Shown in pieces: positions 53,371-62,376 of a DNA stretch of 64,000 nucleotides. Where the stretch lies: the NCBI GenBank assembly GCA_965224755.1, contig OZ245061.1:248001-312000 (forward strand), in the 5' to 3' direction. The notes under the pieces are model-generated. The model did no database searches. It was not told the origin of the DNA and was given only the letters and a program-made list of their open reading frames with translations. Every line of letters starts with the position of its first letter. Position 1 is the stretch's first letter. The stretch comes from Hellea sp965224755. GTDB lineage: Bacteria > Pseudomonadota > Alphaproteobacteria > Caulobacterales > Maricaulaceae. The position numbers and the translations under genes were made by a program.

Positions 53371-54539
53371 ACCTCTTCCATTTTAAAGCTTAGGCCTGCA
53401 TTGACGACGAGCCGCTTGATCAGAGCCTCGCCCATGGCAGGAGCCGGCGTGTAGATGCCGCCCGGAGTTTGCTCATGGCTGATATCTTGCGCCAGACACA
53501 ATGCAGCCTCGCTGATCATTTTGCAAGTTGAGCCATAGCCCGGGTCTTTGTCTCCGGCGACGCTGGCAACAAGGCGGGTTCCGTCCGGCGCGCCTCCGAT
53601 AAATATAATCTCGTAAAACCCGGCCTCACGCTCTTCCTTGGACGGGCCTTCGCCGGGCTTGGGCGGATTTGTGGCCATGGAATTATCCGCCGCGACATGG
53701 CGCGCCGCCGCCTCGCCCTGCTCGCCCGGCCCTGTCAACACCATTTCGTCATAGGTGAAATCTGCTCCGTATAAATGCCCGAGCAGCGCGTTGGAGCGGT
53801 GGATGTTTTTGGTATTGATCGAGGCCATAATAAAAGGCGCTGACCAGCTATTTAAATCTGCCTCTTCAATCGGTTTATGGCCTGTCGGCTGCGGCGGGCC
53901 GCTAAATCCGGGGGTGAGCGAAAACGGGTCTTTGAGCCAGCCCAGCACTTCGGGCTGCTGTCCTGCGCGTTTCATAGTCTCGAAAAAACTCGCCGCCGTG
54001 CCGCCCGAAAACGTGCCTTGCATCTTGCGCACACGGCCGCGCACTTTGGCGCAAGGCCCGCCGTGGTTTTTGATCGCATGCCGCTGAAGATAATAAACGC
54101 CGAGGTCAAAGGGAATGGAATCAAAGCCGCAGCTATGAACAATGCGCGCGCCGCTGTCTTTTGCTGCCGCGTCATATTCTCGAACCGTATCGCGCATCCA
54201 AGCCGGTTCGCCGGAAAGGTCAACATAATCTGTGCCTTTAGCTGCGCAGGCCGCAAGAAGCGCGTCGCCGTAAAGCTGGTAGGGGCCAACAGTCGTGCAG
54301 ACCGATTTTGTCCGCGCCGCCATGGCTTCAAGCGAGGCGGGGTCGCTGGAATCGGCGGTGATAAGGGGAATGTCTTTAGAGATACCCATTTCGCCGCGCA
54401 CAGCTTCAAGCTTATCTTGCGAACGGCCCGCCATAGCCCATTTCACATTGCGGCCATAGTGATTATCTAAATATTCAGCGACCAAACGGCCTGTGAAACC
54501 CGTGGCCCCATATATAATGATATCAAATTCGCGAGACAT
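53367..54539 (-). CDS. saccharopine-dehydrogenase-like (trans-acting enoyl reductase family) protein
   Basis: A 390-aa protein with an N-terminal Rossmann site (DIIIYGATGFTGRLVAEYL), the family motif TTVGPYQLYG and a long C-terminal domain ending in NAGLSFKMEEV. It resembles the trans-acting enoyl reductase/saccharopine dehydrogenase-like group that reduces lipid-linked substrates in mycobacteria; the reaction here is unknown. The ATG at 54539 has GGAGG at good spacing. It precedes the PanE-like gene with a 4-nt overlap. Confidence 0.88.
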   Translation of the reverse strand: MSREFDIIIYGATGFTGRLVAEYLDNHYGRNVKWAMAGRSQDKLEAVRGEMGISKDIPLITADSSDPASLEAMAARTKSVCTTVGPYQLYGDALLAACAAKGTDYVDLSGEPAWMRDTVREYDAAAKDSGARIVHSCGFDSIPFDLGVYYLQRHAIKNHGGPCAKVRGRVRKMQGTFSGGTAASFFETMKRAGQQPEVLGWLKDPFSLTPGFSGPPQPTGHKPIEEADLNSWSAPFIMASINTKNIHRSNALLGHLYGADFTYDEMVLTGPGEQGEAAARHVAADNSMATNPPKPGEGPSKEEREAGFYEIIFIGGAPDGTRLVASVAGDKDPGYGSTCKMISEAALCLAQDISHEQTPGGIYTPAPAMGEALIKRLVVNAGLSFKMEEV

Positions 54540-54602
54540 AAGCCCTCCTATCCATATGCACTTAATTGCATATGAGGCTTGGCGGGGCAAATGATTAGGG
54601 GT

Positions 54603-55700
54603 TTATTCGTCTATTCTCACTCGGCCTAGTTTAGGCGCCGTCAGGCTGGAGACATACATATAACCATCATCGGCCAGAATAGCCCCCGTCGTACTGGGGT
54701 AACTCCCACTCGGATCTTGCCATGTCTTGAGCACATTGCCCTCGGCGTCGATTTGCAAAATAAACCCATAACTCACAGCCGTTGGCCGCATGGAGGCCGG
54801 AAGCCGCATCGCCAATTTGCGCATGGCCGGCTTGGCCGCATTAGCGTCCAACCACTCCGAGCGCTGGCTGACGAGGCCGACCAGAAATGTCTCCCGCCCA
54901 TCCTCCAGCCGGGGGCCGCGATTGATGTTATCGGGAAAGCCGGGCAGATTATCGATGATAATTTTGCTGTTGCCGTCCGGCGAGACTTTATGAATGCGGT
55001 ACTCCCCCGTCTCGTTGACGAGGATGTCGCCGCCCTGCGTGACAGCAACGCCGTTGGCAAAAGCCAGGCCGTCTTTGACAATGCGGGTCTGCCCTGTCGC
55101 CGGATCAAAAGCGAGCAAGCGGCCCGTGCGGCCATGTTCCATAATTTCAAGCAGGCTTGAAGCCAGTGTAGAGCCGCCGGCTTTGGCGCCGAATTTTGTC
55201 GAGGCGTCGGAAAAATAAATCACGCCGCCGCCCGCGATATCCAGATCATCGGCATAGAGGATCGGCGTGCCGTCCACTTCGTCTGTCAGCACCGAGACCG
55301 TCCCGTCCGGCGCGACAGATAACAGCCCAAGGTGAGCGTCGGCAACAATGAGATTGCCGCGCCCGTCCATTTCCATTCCTAAAGCCACGCCGCCCGTATC
55401 GGCGAGCACATGCACCGCGTTCATAGACGGAGATAATGTGATAATCTTGCCTTCTTGCGAGGACACATAGAGCATAAGCCCGCCCTCTGTATTAACAGCA
55501 ACGACATCTTCGGGGCCATGGATATCGCCGATTTCGAGCCGTTCCAGATTAGCTAAATCTGTATTCGGGGCAAAAACGCCAACATAGCCCTTATCGACAG
55601 GCGCCTCCCATGACGTCGGGTCAACAGGCACAGGCCAAAGCGCAAGATAGGCCATTCCCAACGCGATTGCCCCGCCTATCATCAAGAGTAGTTTTTTCAT
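54603..55700 (-). CDS. SMP-30/strictosidine-synthase-like beta-propeller, membrane anchored
   Basis: A 365-aa protein with an N-terminal membrane anchor or signal (MKKLLLMIGGAIALGMAYLALWP). A six-bladed propeller follows, with IHGPEDVVAVNTEGGLMLYV, LANGVAVTQGGDILVNETGEYRI and LPGFPDNINRGPR. Homologues are lactonases, or adipocyte plasma membrane-associated/strictosidine synthase-like proteins. GGAG precedes the ATG at 55700. It lies 63 nt before the saccharopine-dehydrogenase-like gene. Confidence 0.85.
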   Translation of the reverse strand: MKKLLLMIGGAIALGMAYLALWPVPVDPTSWEAPVDKGYVGVFAPNTDLANLERLEIGDIHGPEDVVAVNTEGGLMLYVSSQEGKIITLSPSMNAVHVLADTGGVALGMEMDGRGNLIVADAHLGLLSVAPDGTVSVLTDEVDGTPILYADDLDIAGGGVIYFSDASTKFGAKAGGSTLASSLLEIMEHGRTGRLLAFDPATGQTRIVKDGLAFANGVAVTQGGDILVNETGEYRIHKVSPDGNSKIIIDNLPGFPDNINRGPRLEDGRETFLVGLVSQRSEWLDANAAKPAMRKLAMRLPASMRPTAVSYGFILQIDAEGNVLKTWQDPSGSYPSTTGAILADDGYMYVSSLTAPKLGRVRIDE

Positions 55701-55855
55701 AAGCTCCGGCCTTTTTATTGAAGTTAAACGGGCCAACCCGACAATGGCAAGGCGATTCACAATATTGCCTAAACCCTGATCTTAGATTTTCTTTGAAATT
55801 ACGCCACAATGATGTAAGTTGCCTCCACAGATAGGCGAGGATATGGGGCCGTATT

Positions 55856-56590
55856 ATGAAATTTACAGAGCTGATTGCGGCCTTAGAAAAATTCCTTAAT
55901 GATATTTTAGGCAATGTCATTCCCGGCGGCTTATTGCTACTTGGGCTTGGTTATTTGGGTATTCCAAAGATGATGGGGATTGAGCCATTGGATATGTCCG
56001 AGGGCGGCGTGGTTTTTGTTGTCGTTATCATCGCTTATGTGCTCGGTCATTTTATTGATGAACTTAACCGTTTTATTCGCAGCAAAAACCGCAATGAACC
56101 ACACGAAAGAAAGCAGGAAAAATCACTCAAAACAGATCACAGCTTCTTAATTTTTGCCAGCTGGCTTGGAAAGCAAGTAGACCAGATGGGCCTCGACCGA
56201 AAGTTCTTAAAGGAATATGGCGTGACCGATACACAAAGGGATATTGATATAGGCGATTTGCGCTCCATTGCCATGTCGCTCAGTTCCGAAGGCACATTCC
56301 TATCGCGGCGGTTTAAATTTATTGAGCTCTGCTGCCGAGGTACAGCAACGGCTCTAGCGGGACTTGCTGTTATCGCTTTAGGACAAATTATATATAATGT
56401 CGGATATAAATTACCCGCTCAGAAAAATTTACTCCTCTTTATTTTATGCGCGATGCCTGTTGCTTGGCTCTTATATGCGCGGGCAAGAACCTTTAGGGCC
56501 CGCTCTGCAACCGTGTGTTATGATTGCGCCGTTGCTGAAATTATAAAAGCACAAAAACCGATGGCCTCTATCGAAAAGAAATCGAAATAA
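55856..56590 (+). CDS. predicted membrane protein of unknown function
   Basis: A 244-aa protein with four likely membrane helices (about residues 20-36, 48-66, 163-182 and 191-208). A charged cytoplasmic loop (SKNRNEPHERKQEKSLK) and a helical domain lie between the pairs. It resembles no family I know. It precedes the metallophosphoesterase gene by 72 nt. Confidence 0.75.
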   Translation: MKFTELIAALEKFLNDILGNVIPGGLLLLGLGYLGIPKMMGIEPLDMSEGGVVFVVVIIAYVLGHFIDELNRFIRSKNRNEPHERKQEKSLKTDHSFLIFASWLGKQVDQMGLDRKFLKEYGVTDTQRDIDIGDLRSIAMSLSSEGTFLSRRFKFIELCCRGTATALAGLAVIALGQIIYNVGYKLPAQKNLLLFILCAMPVAWLLYARARTFRARSATVCYDCAVAEIIKAQKPMASIEKKSK

Positions 56591-56662
56591 CCATCTGCTT
56601 TTTTTAAAACCACTATGATTATGGTCACAGATTTCAAAGACATTGCGCCTTAAAGGGGCGCT

Positions 56663-57520
56663 ATGATTATTGCACAGCTTACAGATTTACACATCGGCTT
56701 TGCCGGAAAGACCGCATTTTGTAAAAACTCTGCGCGCTTACGTCAGGTGCTGACAGAGTTAAAATCAATGACGCGGCAGCCTGATCTTTTATTGATCACA
56801 GGAGACCTCGTCGAAATTGGCGCCCATTGGGCTTATGATAAATTACGCCGCGAACTTAAACAGATTGATCTGCCTTGTTATTTTGCCATGGGCAACCATG
56901 ATGACCGTAGCGCTTTCGCAGAGGCATTTCCAAACGCCGAATTTAATGGTGGTTTCTTACAATATGTGATCGAAGACCCCTCCCTGCGCATTATTGTTTT
57001 AGACACTTTAGAGCCCGGCCGCCATGGCGGCGCATTTTGTTCGGGGCGAGCAGCTTGGCTGGAGACAGAATTAGCAAAACATCCCGCCCGCCCGACTTTG
57101 ATTGCCTTGCACCACCCACCGATTGAAACGGGAATCGCCTGGATGACCGCAAGAGATGATGATGGATGGGTGTTGCGCCTAAAAAACATTATTGCACGCT
57201 ATGATAATGTTGTGCAGGTCATCAGCGGCCATATCCACCGCCCCATCTTTAAGCGCTTTGCCGAAACAAACCTCTCTGTCTCGCCCGCAATAGCCCCGCA
57301 AATCAAGCTCGACCTCGCTAAGATTGATCCAGATGCCTCCGACAACCGGGTTTTGCTCATAGATACGGCGGCGAATTATAGTCTGCATTGTTGGGACGGT
57401 ACACAGATCACCACACATAACGGCCATGCGCCGGATGGGCGGCCAATTATCCGCTATGACAAACAACACGCCCATGTCATCCGCCAGACCATGGATATGC
57501 CGCCACGGCCCGGCGGCTAG
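56663..57520 (+). CDS. calcineurin-like metallophosphoesterase (CpdA-type)
   Basis: A 285-aa class III phosphodiesterase. The dimetal motifs are QLTDLHIG (residues 5-12), LLITGDLVEIG, AMGNHDDR, ALHHPPI and SGHIHRPIF. It matches the 3',5'-cAMP phosphodiesterase CpdA/GpdQ group, hydrolysing cyclic nucleotides or glycerophosphodiesters. Substrate undetermined. Confidence 0.9.
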   Translation: MIIAQLTDLHIGFAGKTAFCKNSARLRQVLTELKSMTRQPDLLLITGDLVEIGAHWAYDKLRRELKQIDLPCYFAMGNHDDRSAFAEAFPNAEFNGGFLQYVIEDPSLRIIVLDTLEPGRHGGAFCSGRAAWLETELAKHPARPTLIALHHPPIETGIAWMTARDDDGWVLRLKNIIARYDNVVQVISGHIHRPIFKRFAETNLSVSPAIAPQIKLDLAKIDPDASDNRVLLIDTAANYSLHCWDGTQITTHNGHAPDGRPIIRYDKQHAHVIRQTMDMPPRPGG

Positions 57521-57586
57521 CCTTTCAAATTAACCCCTTTGAATATACATCCAATATGGCATAGGAATTATCAAAGGAGGCCGGTT

Positions 57587-58198
57587 ATGAGCTTTTACGA
57601 TAGGCATGTTCTACCGCTTTGTCTGGATATGGCCTGCGGAGCTAAACCGATCCGCAAACAACGCGAGAAGGTCGTGCCTTTGGCCAAAGGGGTGGTGCTA
57701 GAAATCGGTATCGGTTCAGGTCAAAACTTGCCGCATTATAATGCCGATAACGTCAGCAAAATCATTGGCGTCGATCCGGACGAGCATATCTGGAAACGCA
57801 GTGCCAAGCGCCGCGCGGCCTGCCCCATCGAAATTGAACGTATTGGCTTGTCGGGTGAAGACATCCCGCTGGACAAAAATACAGCGGATACAGTTGTCGT
57901 CACCTATAGTCTCTGCACCATTCCCGATCCCGTTAAAGCCTTGCACGAGATGAAACGCATCCTGAAACCCGGCGGACGCATCCTGTTTTCCGAACACGGC
58001 AAAGCGCCTGATGCGCACGTTCACAAATGGCAAAACCGTATCGACCCGCTTTGGGGCAAAATTGCGGGAGGCTGCCATAGCGGACGGGATATTCCCGAGC
58101 TTTTCAAGCAAGCCGGTTTAAAGTTCGAGAGCCTGGAAGAAATGTATATTCCCGGGCCTAAAATATTATCGTATAATTATTGGGGCGCGGCCCACTAA
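57587..58198 (+). CDS. class I SAM-dependent methyltransferase (METTL7-like)
   Basis: A 203-aa methyltransferase with motif I VLEIGIGSGQNLPHYN, the acidic loop GVDPDE, VVVTYSLCTIPDP and RILKPGGRILFSEHG. The pattern fits the Methyltransf_11 group close to METTL7. GGAGG precedes the ATG at 57587; the frame is open upstream without a ribosome site. Two hairpins follow the stop. Confidence 0.9.
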   Translation: MSFYDRHVLPLCLDMACGAKPIRKQREKVVPLAKGVVLEIGIGSGQNLPHYNADNVSKIIGVDPDEHIWKRSAKRRAACPIEIERIGLSGEDIPLDKNTADTVVVTYSLCTIPDPVKALHEMKRILKPGGRILFSEHGKAPDAHVHKWQNRIDPLWGKIAGGCHSGRDIPELFKQAGLKFESLEEMYIPGPKILSYNYWGAAH

Positions 58199-58222
58199 AA
58201 ATCAATCCGGGGGATTGATTTT
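58198..58222 (+). terminator. hairpin terminator after the methyltransferase
   Basis: A perfect 11-bp stem (58198-58208 with 58212-58222) around a GGG loop. Its own 3' arm ends in TTTT, so it can serve as a terminator between the convergent genes. Confidence 0.6.
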
Positions 58223-58231
58223 CGAGCCGCG

Positions 58232-58253
58232 CCGAAATCGCTAGCGATTTCGG
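58232..58253. repeat. 22-bp perfect palindrome between convergent genes
   Basis: CCGAAATCGCT and its exact reverse complement are joined with no spacer. It lies 33 nt after one gene's stop and 14 nt from the other's. It could be a second terminator hairpin or a dispersed element. Confidence 0.8.
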
Positions 58254-58266
58254 TTATTACTGAATC

Positions 58267-59574
58267 CTAAACCACGCTCTTCGTCTTAAATACCTCTTCG
58301 TCGAGTTGCCCTTCCCATTTGGCAACCGTGCAGGCCACGGCTATATCGCCGGAGACATTGGTCACGGTACGCATCATATCGAGCAGGCGGTCAAAAGGCA
58401 AAATGAAGGCTACAACCAGCGTGGTTTGCGCGTCCGTTACACCGAATGTCGAGAGCACGGCGGCGGCAAGAAACAGGCTGGCCGAAGGAATGCCCGCCGT
58501 GCCGATAGACGTCAGCGTCGCCATTAGCGCAATCATGGCATATTGGCTCATGGTCAGGTCAATACCAAAAGCCTGCGCCGCGAACATAGCGATAATACCC
58601 AAATAAATCGCCGTGCCGTCCATATTAATCGTCGCGCCGAGCGGGAGGATAGACCCGGCAACGGATTTCTCGACGCCAAGATTATGCTCCGCGCAAGAAA
58701 TGGTGACCGGCAAGGTCGCATTAGACGATGACGTCGAATAGGCCACACCTGCCGCGTCGGCGATGCCGTAGAAATAGCGGATGAGCGGCAGGCGCAAGAC
58801 GCCTCGAATTAACACGCCGCCATAAATCAGGAAAATTTGGACAAAACAGGCGAGATAAAGAGCAATGGCAAGTTTGCCCATATTGCCGAGAATCTCCAGG
58901 CCCTGCTCGGCCATAATCCACGCCATCAGCGCAAACACACCTAGCGGAGCCAATTCCATAACCAGCATGGTGATTTTCATGACGACTTCGGAAGCCGCGT
59001 CAAAGAAATCCCCGAGCGGCTTGGCCCGGTCTCCGACCAACATAATGCCGACGCCAACCAAAATTGAGAAGAATATAATCGCCAGCACATCGCCGCTGGC
59101 AAGTGCTTGCAAGGGATTGAGCGGGATAATCGCCAAGAGCTTATCCGCCAAACCTGAAGAGGCCGCCTGCCCCGCCGCGAGCTTGCCTTGGGCGCTCGCC
59201 ATGGCGCTGTCGCTGACAGCAAGTTCGCCAATGCCTATGCCGGGCTGAAAAATTGAGCCAAAGAGAATGCCCAAACACACGGCAAAGAATGTTGTCGCGA
59301 GATAAAGCCCAACAGCGCGCAATCCGATAGTGCCAAGTTTCTTAGGCTCGCCCATGGCGACAACGCCGGCCACAAGTGTCGTCGCGATCAAAGGCACGAC
59401 CAGCATTTTAATCAGGCGAACGAAAGCATCACCAAAAGGCTTGACCCATCTCGTGACAAAGTCTTGAGCGCCCGCCCCGCCGTAATAATGTGCAATCAAC
59501 CCGACAACCATACCGAGGGCCAGCCCGATAAGAACGCGTTTCCAAAGTGTGATGGCTTGCCAGCTTTTGAACAT
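58267..59574 (-). CDS. dicarboxylate/amino acid:cation symporter (DAACS family)
   Basis: A 435-aa membrane transporter of the GltP/DctA fold. The Ser-rich substrate motif (TSSSNATLPVT) and the GATINMDGTA motif are present, and the N-terminus has LIKMLVVPLIATTLVAGV. It imports C4-dicarboxylates or glutamate/aspartate with Na+ or H+. Monocistronic, with the terminator region on its 3' side. Confidence 0.92.
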   Translation of the reverse strand: MFKSWQAITLWKRVLIGLALGMVVGLIAHYYGGAGAQDFVTRWVKPFGDAFVRLIKMLVVPLIATTLVAGVVAMGEPKKLGTIGLRAVGLYLATTFFAVCLGILFGSIFQPGIGIGELAVSDSAMASAQGKLAAGQAASSGLADKLLAIIPLNPLQALASGDVLAIIFFSILVGVGIMLVGDRAKPLGDFFDAASEVVMKITMLVMELAPLGVFALMAWIMAEQGLEILGNMGKLAIALYLACFVQIFLIYGGVLIRGVLRLPLIRYFYGIADAAGVAYSTSSSNATLPVTISCAEHNLGVEKSVAGSILPLGATINMDGTAIYLGIIAMFAAQAFGIDLTMSQYAMIALMATLTSIGTAGIPSASLFLAAAVLSTFGVTDAQTTLVVAFILPFDRLLDMMRTVTNVSGDIAVACTVAKWEGQLDEEVFKTKSVV

Positions 59575-59612
59575 GATGTTCCCCTGATGAATTATTATTT
59601 TATCTGAAAGGC

Positions 59613-60071
59613 TTAACCCTTCATCGACTCTTTAAAGGCTTTTTGCCGTTTGGCCATCTCGATTTCCGAAACATCTTCCACATGTGTCGAAAATGTCCAG
59701 CCATAATGATATTTATCGGTGACAACAGCCGTTCTATCGCCCCAGAACATGGTTTCGGGTTCATTCACGGATGTCATGCCGGCTTCAAGCGCGCGTTTAT
59801 AAGACGCGTCAACATCGGCAACATAAAGGTAAAACGCGACAGGCCCGGGCTCGGTTGGGGCTTTGCGGGGGAACCACTCGACCTCTTCGCCAAAGAACAT
59901 CACGCTGTCCCCGATCCACATTTCGCCGTGCATGACCCAGCCATTATCATCTGTCATGAGGTTAACTTTTTCAGCCCCGAGCGCGGTTTCATAATAGGCG
60001 CTGGCCGCAGTTGCGTCTTTGAACATCATATTGGCAATGACGTTTTGATAACCTTCAGGACGATAATCCAT
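59613..60071 (-). CDS. VOC-superfamily (glyoxalase/PhnB-like) protein
   Basis: A 152-aa protein with the beta-alpha-beta-beta-beta repeats of the vicinal-oxygen-chelate fold (NVIANMMFKDATAASAYYE and VAFYLYVADVDASYKRALEAG). The PhnB-like group has unassigned function and may bind a metal or an antibiotic. It lies 9 nt after the prolyl oligopeptidase gene. Confidence 0.88.
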   Translation of the reverse strand: MDYRPEGYQNVIANMMFKDATAASAYYETALGAEKVNLMTDDNGWVMHGEMWIGDSVMFFGEEVEWFPRKAPTEPGPVAFYLYVADVDASYKRALEAGMTSVNEPETMFWGDRTAVVTDKYHYGWTFSTHVEDVSEIEMAKRQKAFKESMKG

Positions 60072-60080
60072 GGCAGTCTC

Positions 60081-62276
60081 CTATTTTAGTTTGCGCATCA
60101 AATAACTGTATATCAAGGCCTGACTATGCGCCGTTTCTTCGAGGTTCGCCGCGCCGGCATGGCCGCCGTCGATATTCTCGTAATATTCAAAATCATAACC
60201 CATATCTTCGAGCCGCTGCGCGAATTTACGGGCGTGGCCCGGATGCACGCGATCATCTTTGGTCGAGGTATAGATATAAGGCACGGGGTAATCTGCGCCA
60301 ACTTTCAGATTATGATAGGGCGAAAGATTGCGGATAAATGCGCCTTCCGCGCCGGCATCATCCGGATCGCCATATTCGCCGACCCACGATGCGCCCGCGA
60401 GCAATTTATCATAGCGGTTCATATCCAGCAGCGGCACGCCAATAGCGACCGCCTTAAATAAATCCGGCCTTTGGGTGAACATAACGCCCATAAGCAGCCC
60501 GCCATTGGAACGGCCATGGGTGCCGAGATGTTCGGGCGAGGTGATTTTCTTGGCGATTAAATCCTCGGCCACAGAAATAAAATCATCATAGATAATCTGG
60601 CGTTTGGTTTTTAGTCCGGCTTGATGCCAATCCGGCCCAAACTCTCCGCCGCCGCGAATATTGGCCAGCACATAGACTCCGCCGCGCTCCAGCCAAGCCC
60701 GCCCGAGGGTCGCGCTGTAACTGGGGTTAATGGAAACTTCAAATCCGCCATAGCCGTAAAGCAAAGTCGGATTTGTCCCGTCCATTTTCACGCCCTTTTG
60801 GCGAACCACAAAATAGGGGATTAAGGTGCCGTCTGTCGAAACCACTTGGAATTGCTCGGCCGTCATCGAGCCCGCGTCAAACCAGCTTGGCAAAGATTTT
60901 GCTTGGCTCACGCTCATATCAGATGTGTCCACCATCCATAATGTGTCGGGGGTGAGGAAGCTCTCGGTCGAAATAAAAGCGATGTCTTCTTTGGAATTTG
61001 TCGAGCCGATAGAGACATTGCCGTTTTCGGGGAATTCTAGTTTGGTCTTGCTCCAAGCCCCGTCTTTAAAATCAAACCCGTAAGCCGCGCCGGAAACATT
61101 GTCATAAAGGCTGAGGAGTAGCTTGGATTTTGTGGCGCTAAAATTGCCGATAGACTGCCGCGCGCTCGGCTTGATGACTTCATGGATAGTTTTGATCTTT
61201 CCGTCATCCATAAAATCTGCGATGGAAAATGACACCAACGTGCCGGATTTATGGCCGCGCCAATCTTCCTGCAGTGTCACTAATTGCTGGCCTTTAAAAT
61301 CACCCGCCAGATTAACCTTGGTCGGCACAGGAATCCGGACAGGTTTAAAAGCCGCCTCGCCCGTGCGCGGCACCCAATAATATTCGGTCTCATAAAATGT
61401 CGTGGCGCGGACAATGACAATCTCGTCATCACCCGCCGCATTTTCAAATGTGCCGGGCCAAACGCCGACATCTGCCGCCTCGCCGCGCATCAATTCGCGC
61501 GCCTCTGACAGCGGCGTGCCGCGTGTCCAGAGCTTGGAGATCATGGGGTAGCCGGATTCCGTCATAGTGCCTTCACCAAAATCAACGCCAACGATAAGAT
61601 GATCCTCATCAAGCCAAGATGTGCCGCCTTTGGACTCAGGCAAGAAGAAACCGCCTTTAACGAAAGCTTTGGTCGCCGTATTAAATTCGCGCCGCTCGGT
61701 CGCGTCTTTCCCGCCGACGGATAAAGACACCATGCAGCGAACATAGTCGGGGCCATGGCAGTCATTGCCTTTATAGACCCAGTTTTTACCATCGCGTTTG
61801 GCAACAGCGTCAAAATCGAGCATTGTCTCCCATTTCGGCGCGCCTGACATATAACTGTCTTTGGTTGTTGTGCGCCAAATCCCGCGCACATGTTTGTCAT
61901 CTTGCCAGAAATTATGCATCTGGCCTTTGCGGTAAGACACAGAAGGAATTTTCTCTGGCGAGTTATAAACCTCCAGCAATTTCGCCTTCATCTCTTTATA
62001 AAGCGGCGTCTGCATGATCGGTTCTGAACGCACGTTCCAGCCGCGTACTTTAGCCAAAGCGGCTTCGCCCTCAACCTCCTCCAAATAAAGGTGGTCGGCG
62101 TCGGTCTGTCCTGCAGTGGTGTAAGTCATCATATTTTTTGTCTTATCTTTCATGGCGGCAGCTGTTTTGGCGGCCTTATCTGTCATTTTTTCTGCCGCTT
62201 TCTCGCCTTGGCCGCACCCCGTCAAAGCCAGCACAGAACTGATCAATAAAGGCGCTGTAAATCTGGAAATGGGCAT
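60081..62276 (-). CDS. prolyl oligopeptidase-family (S9A) lipoprotein
   Basis: A 731-aa peptidase with a lipobox (LTGC, Cys17) and an Ala/Lys-rich linker. A seven-bladed propeller (about residues 80-450) and a C-terminal alpha/beta-hydrolase domain follow. Catalytic Ser590 is in GTHGRSNGGLLMG; the Asp lies in TKDDRVHPGH (about 674) and His706 is in DGGHAGA. It cleaves short proline-containing peptides in the periplasm. The ATG at 62276 has GAGGACG upstream; the 20-residue extension to 62336 is rejected. It is divergent from dapF. Confidence 0.92.
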   Translation of the reverse strand: MPISRFTAPLLISSVLALTGCGQGEKAAEKMTDKAAKTAAAMKDKTKNMMTYTTAGQTDADHLYLEEVEGEAALAKVRGWNVRSEPIMQTPLYKEMKAKLLEVYNSPEKIPSVSYRKGQMHNFWQDDKHVRGIWRTTTKDSYMSGAPKWETMLDFDAVAKRDGKNWVYKGNDCHGPDYVRCMVSLSVGGKDATERREFNTATKAFVKGGFFLPESKGGTSWLDEDHLIVGVDFGEGTMTESGYPMISKLWTRGTPLSEARELMRGEAADVGVWPGTFENAAGDDEIVIVRATTFYETEYYWVPRTGEAAFKPVRIPVPTKVNLAGDFKGQQLVTLQEDWRGHKSGTLVSFSIADFMDDGKIKTIHEVIKPSARQSIGNFSATKSKLLLSLYDNVSGAAYGFDFKDGAWSKTKLEFPENGNVSIGSTNSKEDIAFISTESFLTPDTLWMVDTSDMSVSQAKSLPSWFDAGSMTAEQFQVVSTDGTLIPYFVVRQKGVKMDGTNPTLLYGYGGFEVSINPSYSATLGRAWLERGGVYVLANIRGGGEFGPDWHQAGLKTKRQIIYDDFISVAEDLIAKKITSPEHLGTHGRSNGGLLMGVMFTQRPDLFKAVAIGVPLLDMNRYDKLLAGASWVGEYGDPDDAGAEGAFIRNLSPYHNLKVGADYPVPYIYTSTKDDRVHPGHARKFAQRLEDMGYDFEYYENIDGGHAGAANLEETAHSQALIYSYLMRKLK

Positions 62277-62376
62277 GAAAACGTCCTCAAATATTATTAT
62301 TGCGGCGAATAAAGCCCAGAAGCCCCTAAGACGCAAGGTGTTTGCGCTCCCTTTAAACTATCCCTATATGCGGGCT

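Noticed and set aside
62152..62376. N-terminal extension of dapF with an apparent signal-like sequence
   Set aside because: It is antisense to the signal-peptide region of the prolyl oligopeptidase gene, and DapF is cytoplasmic with a conserved start at 62377.
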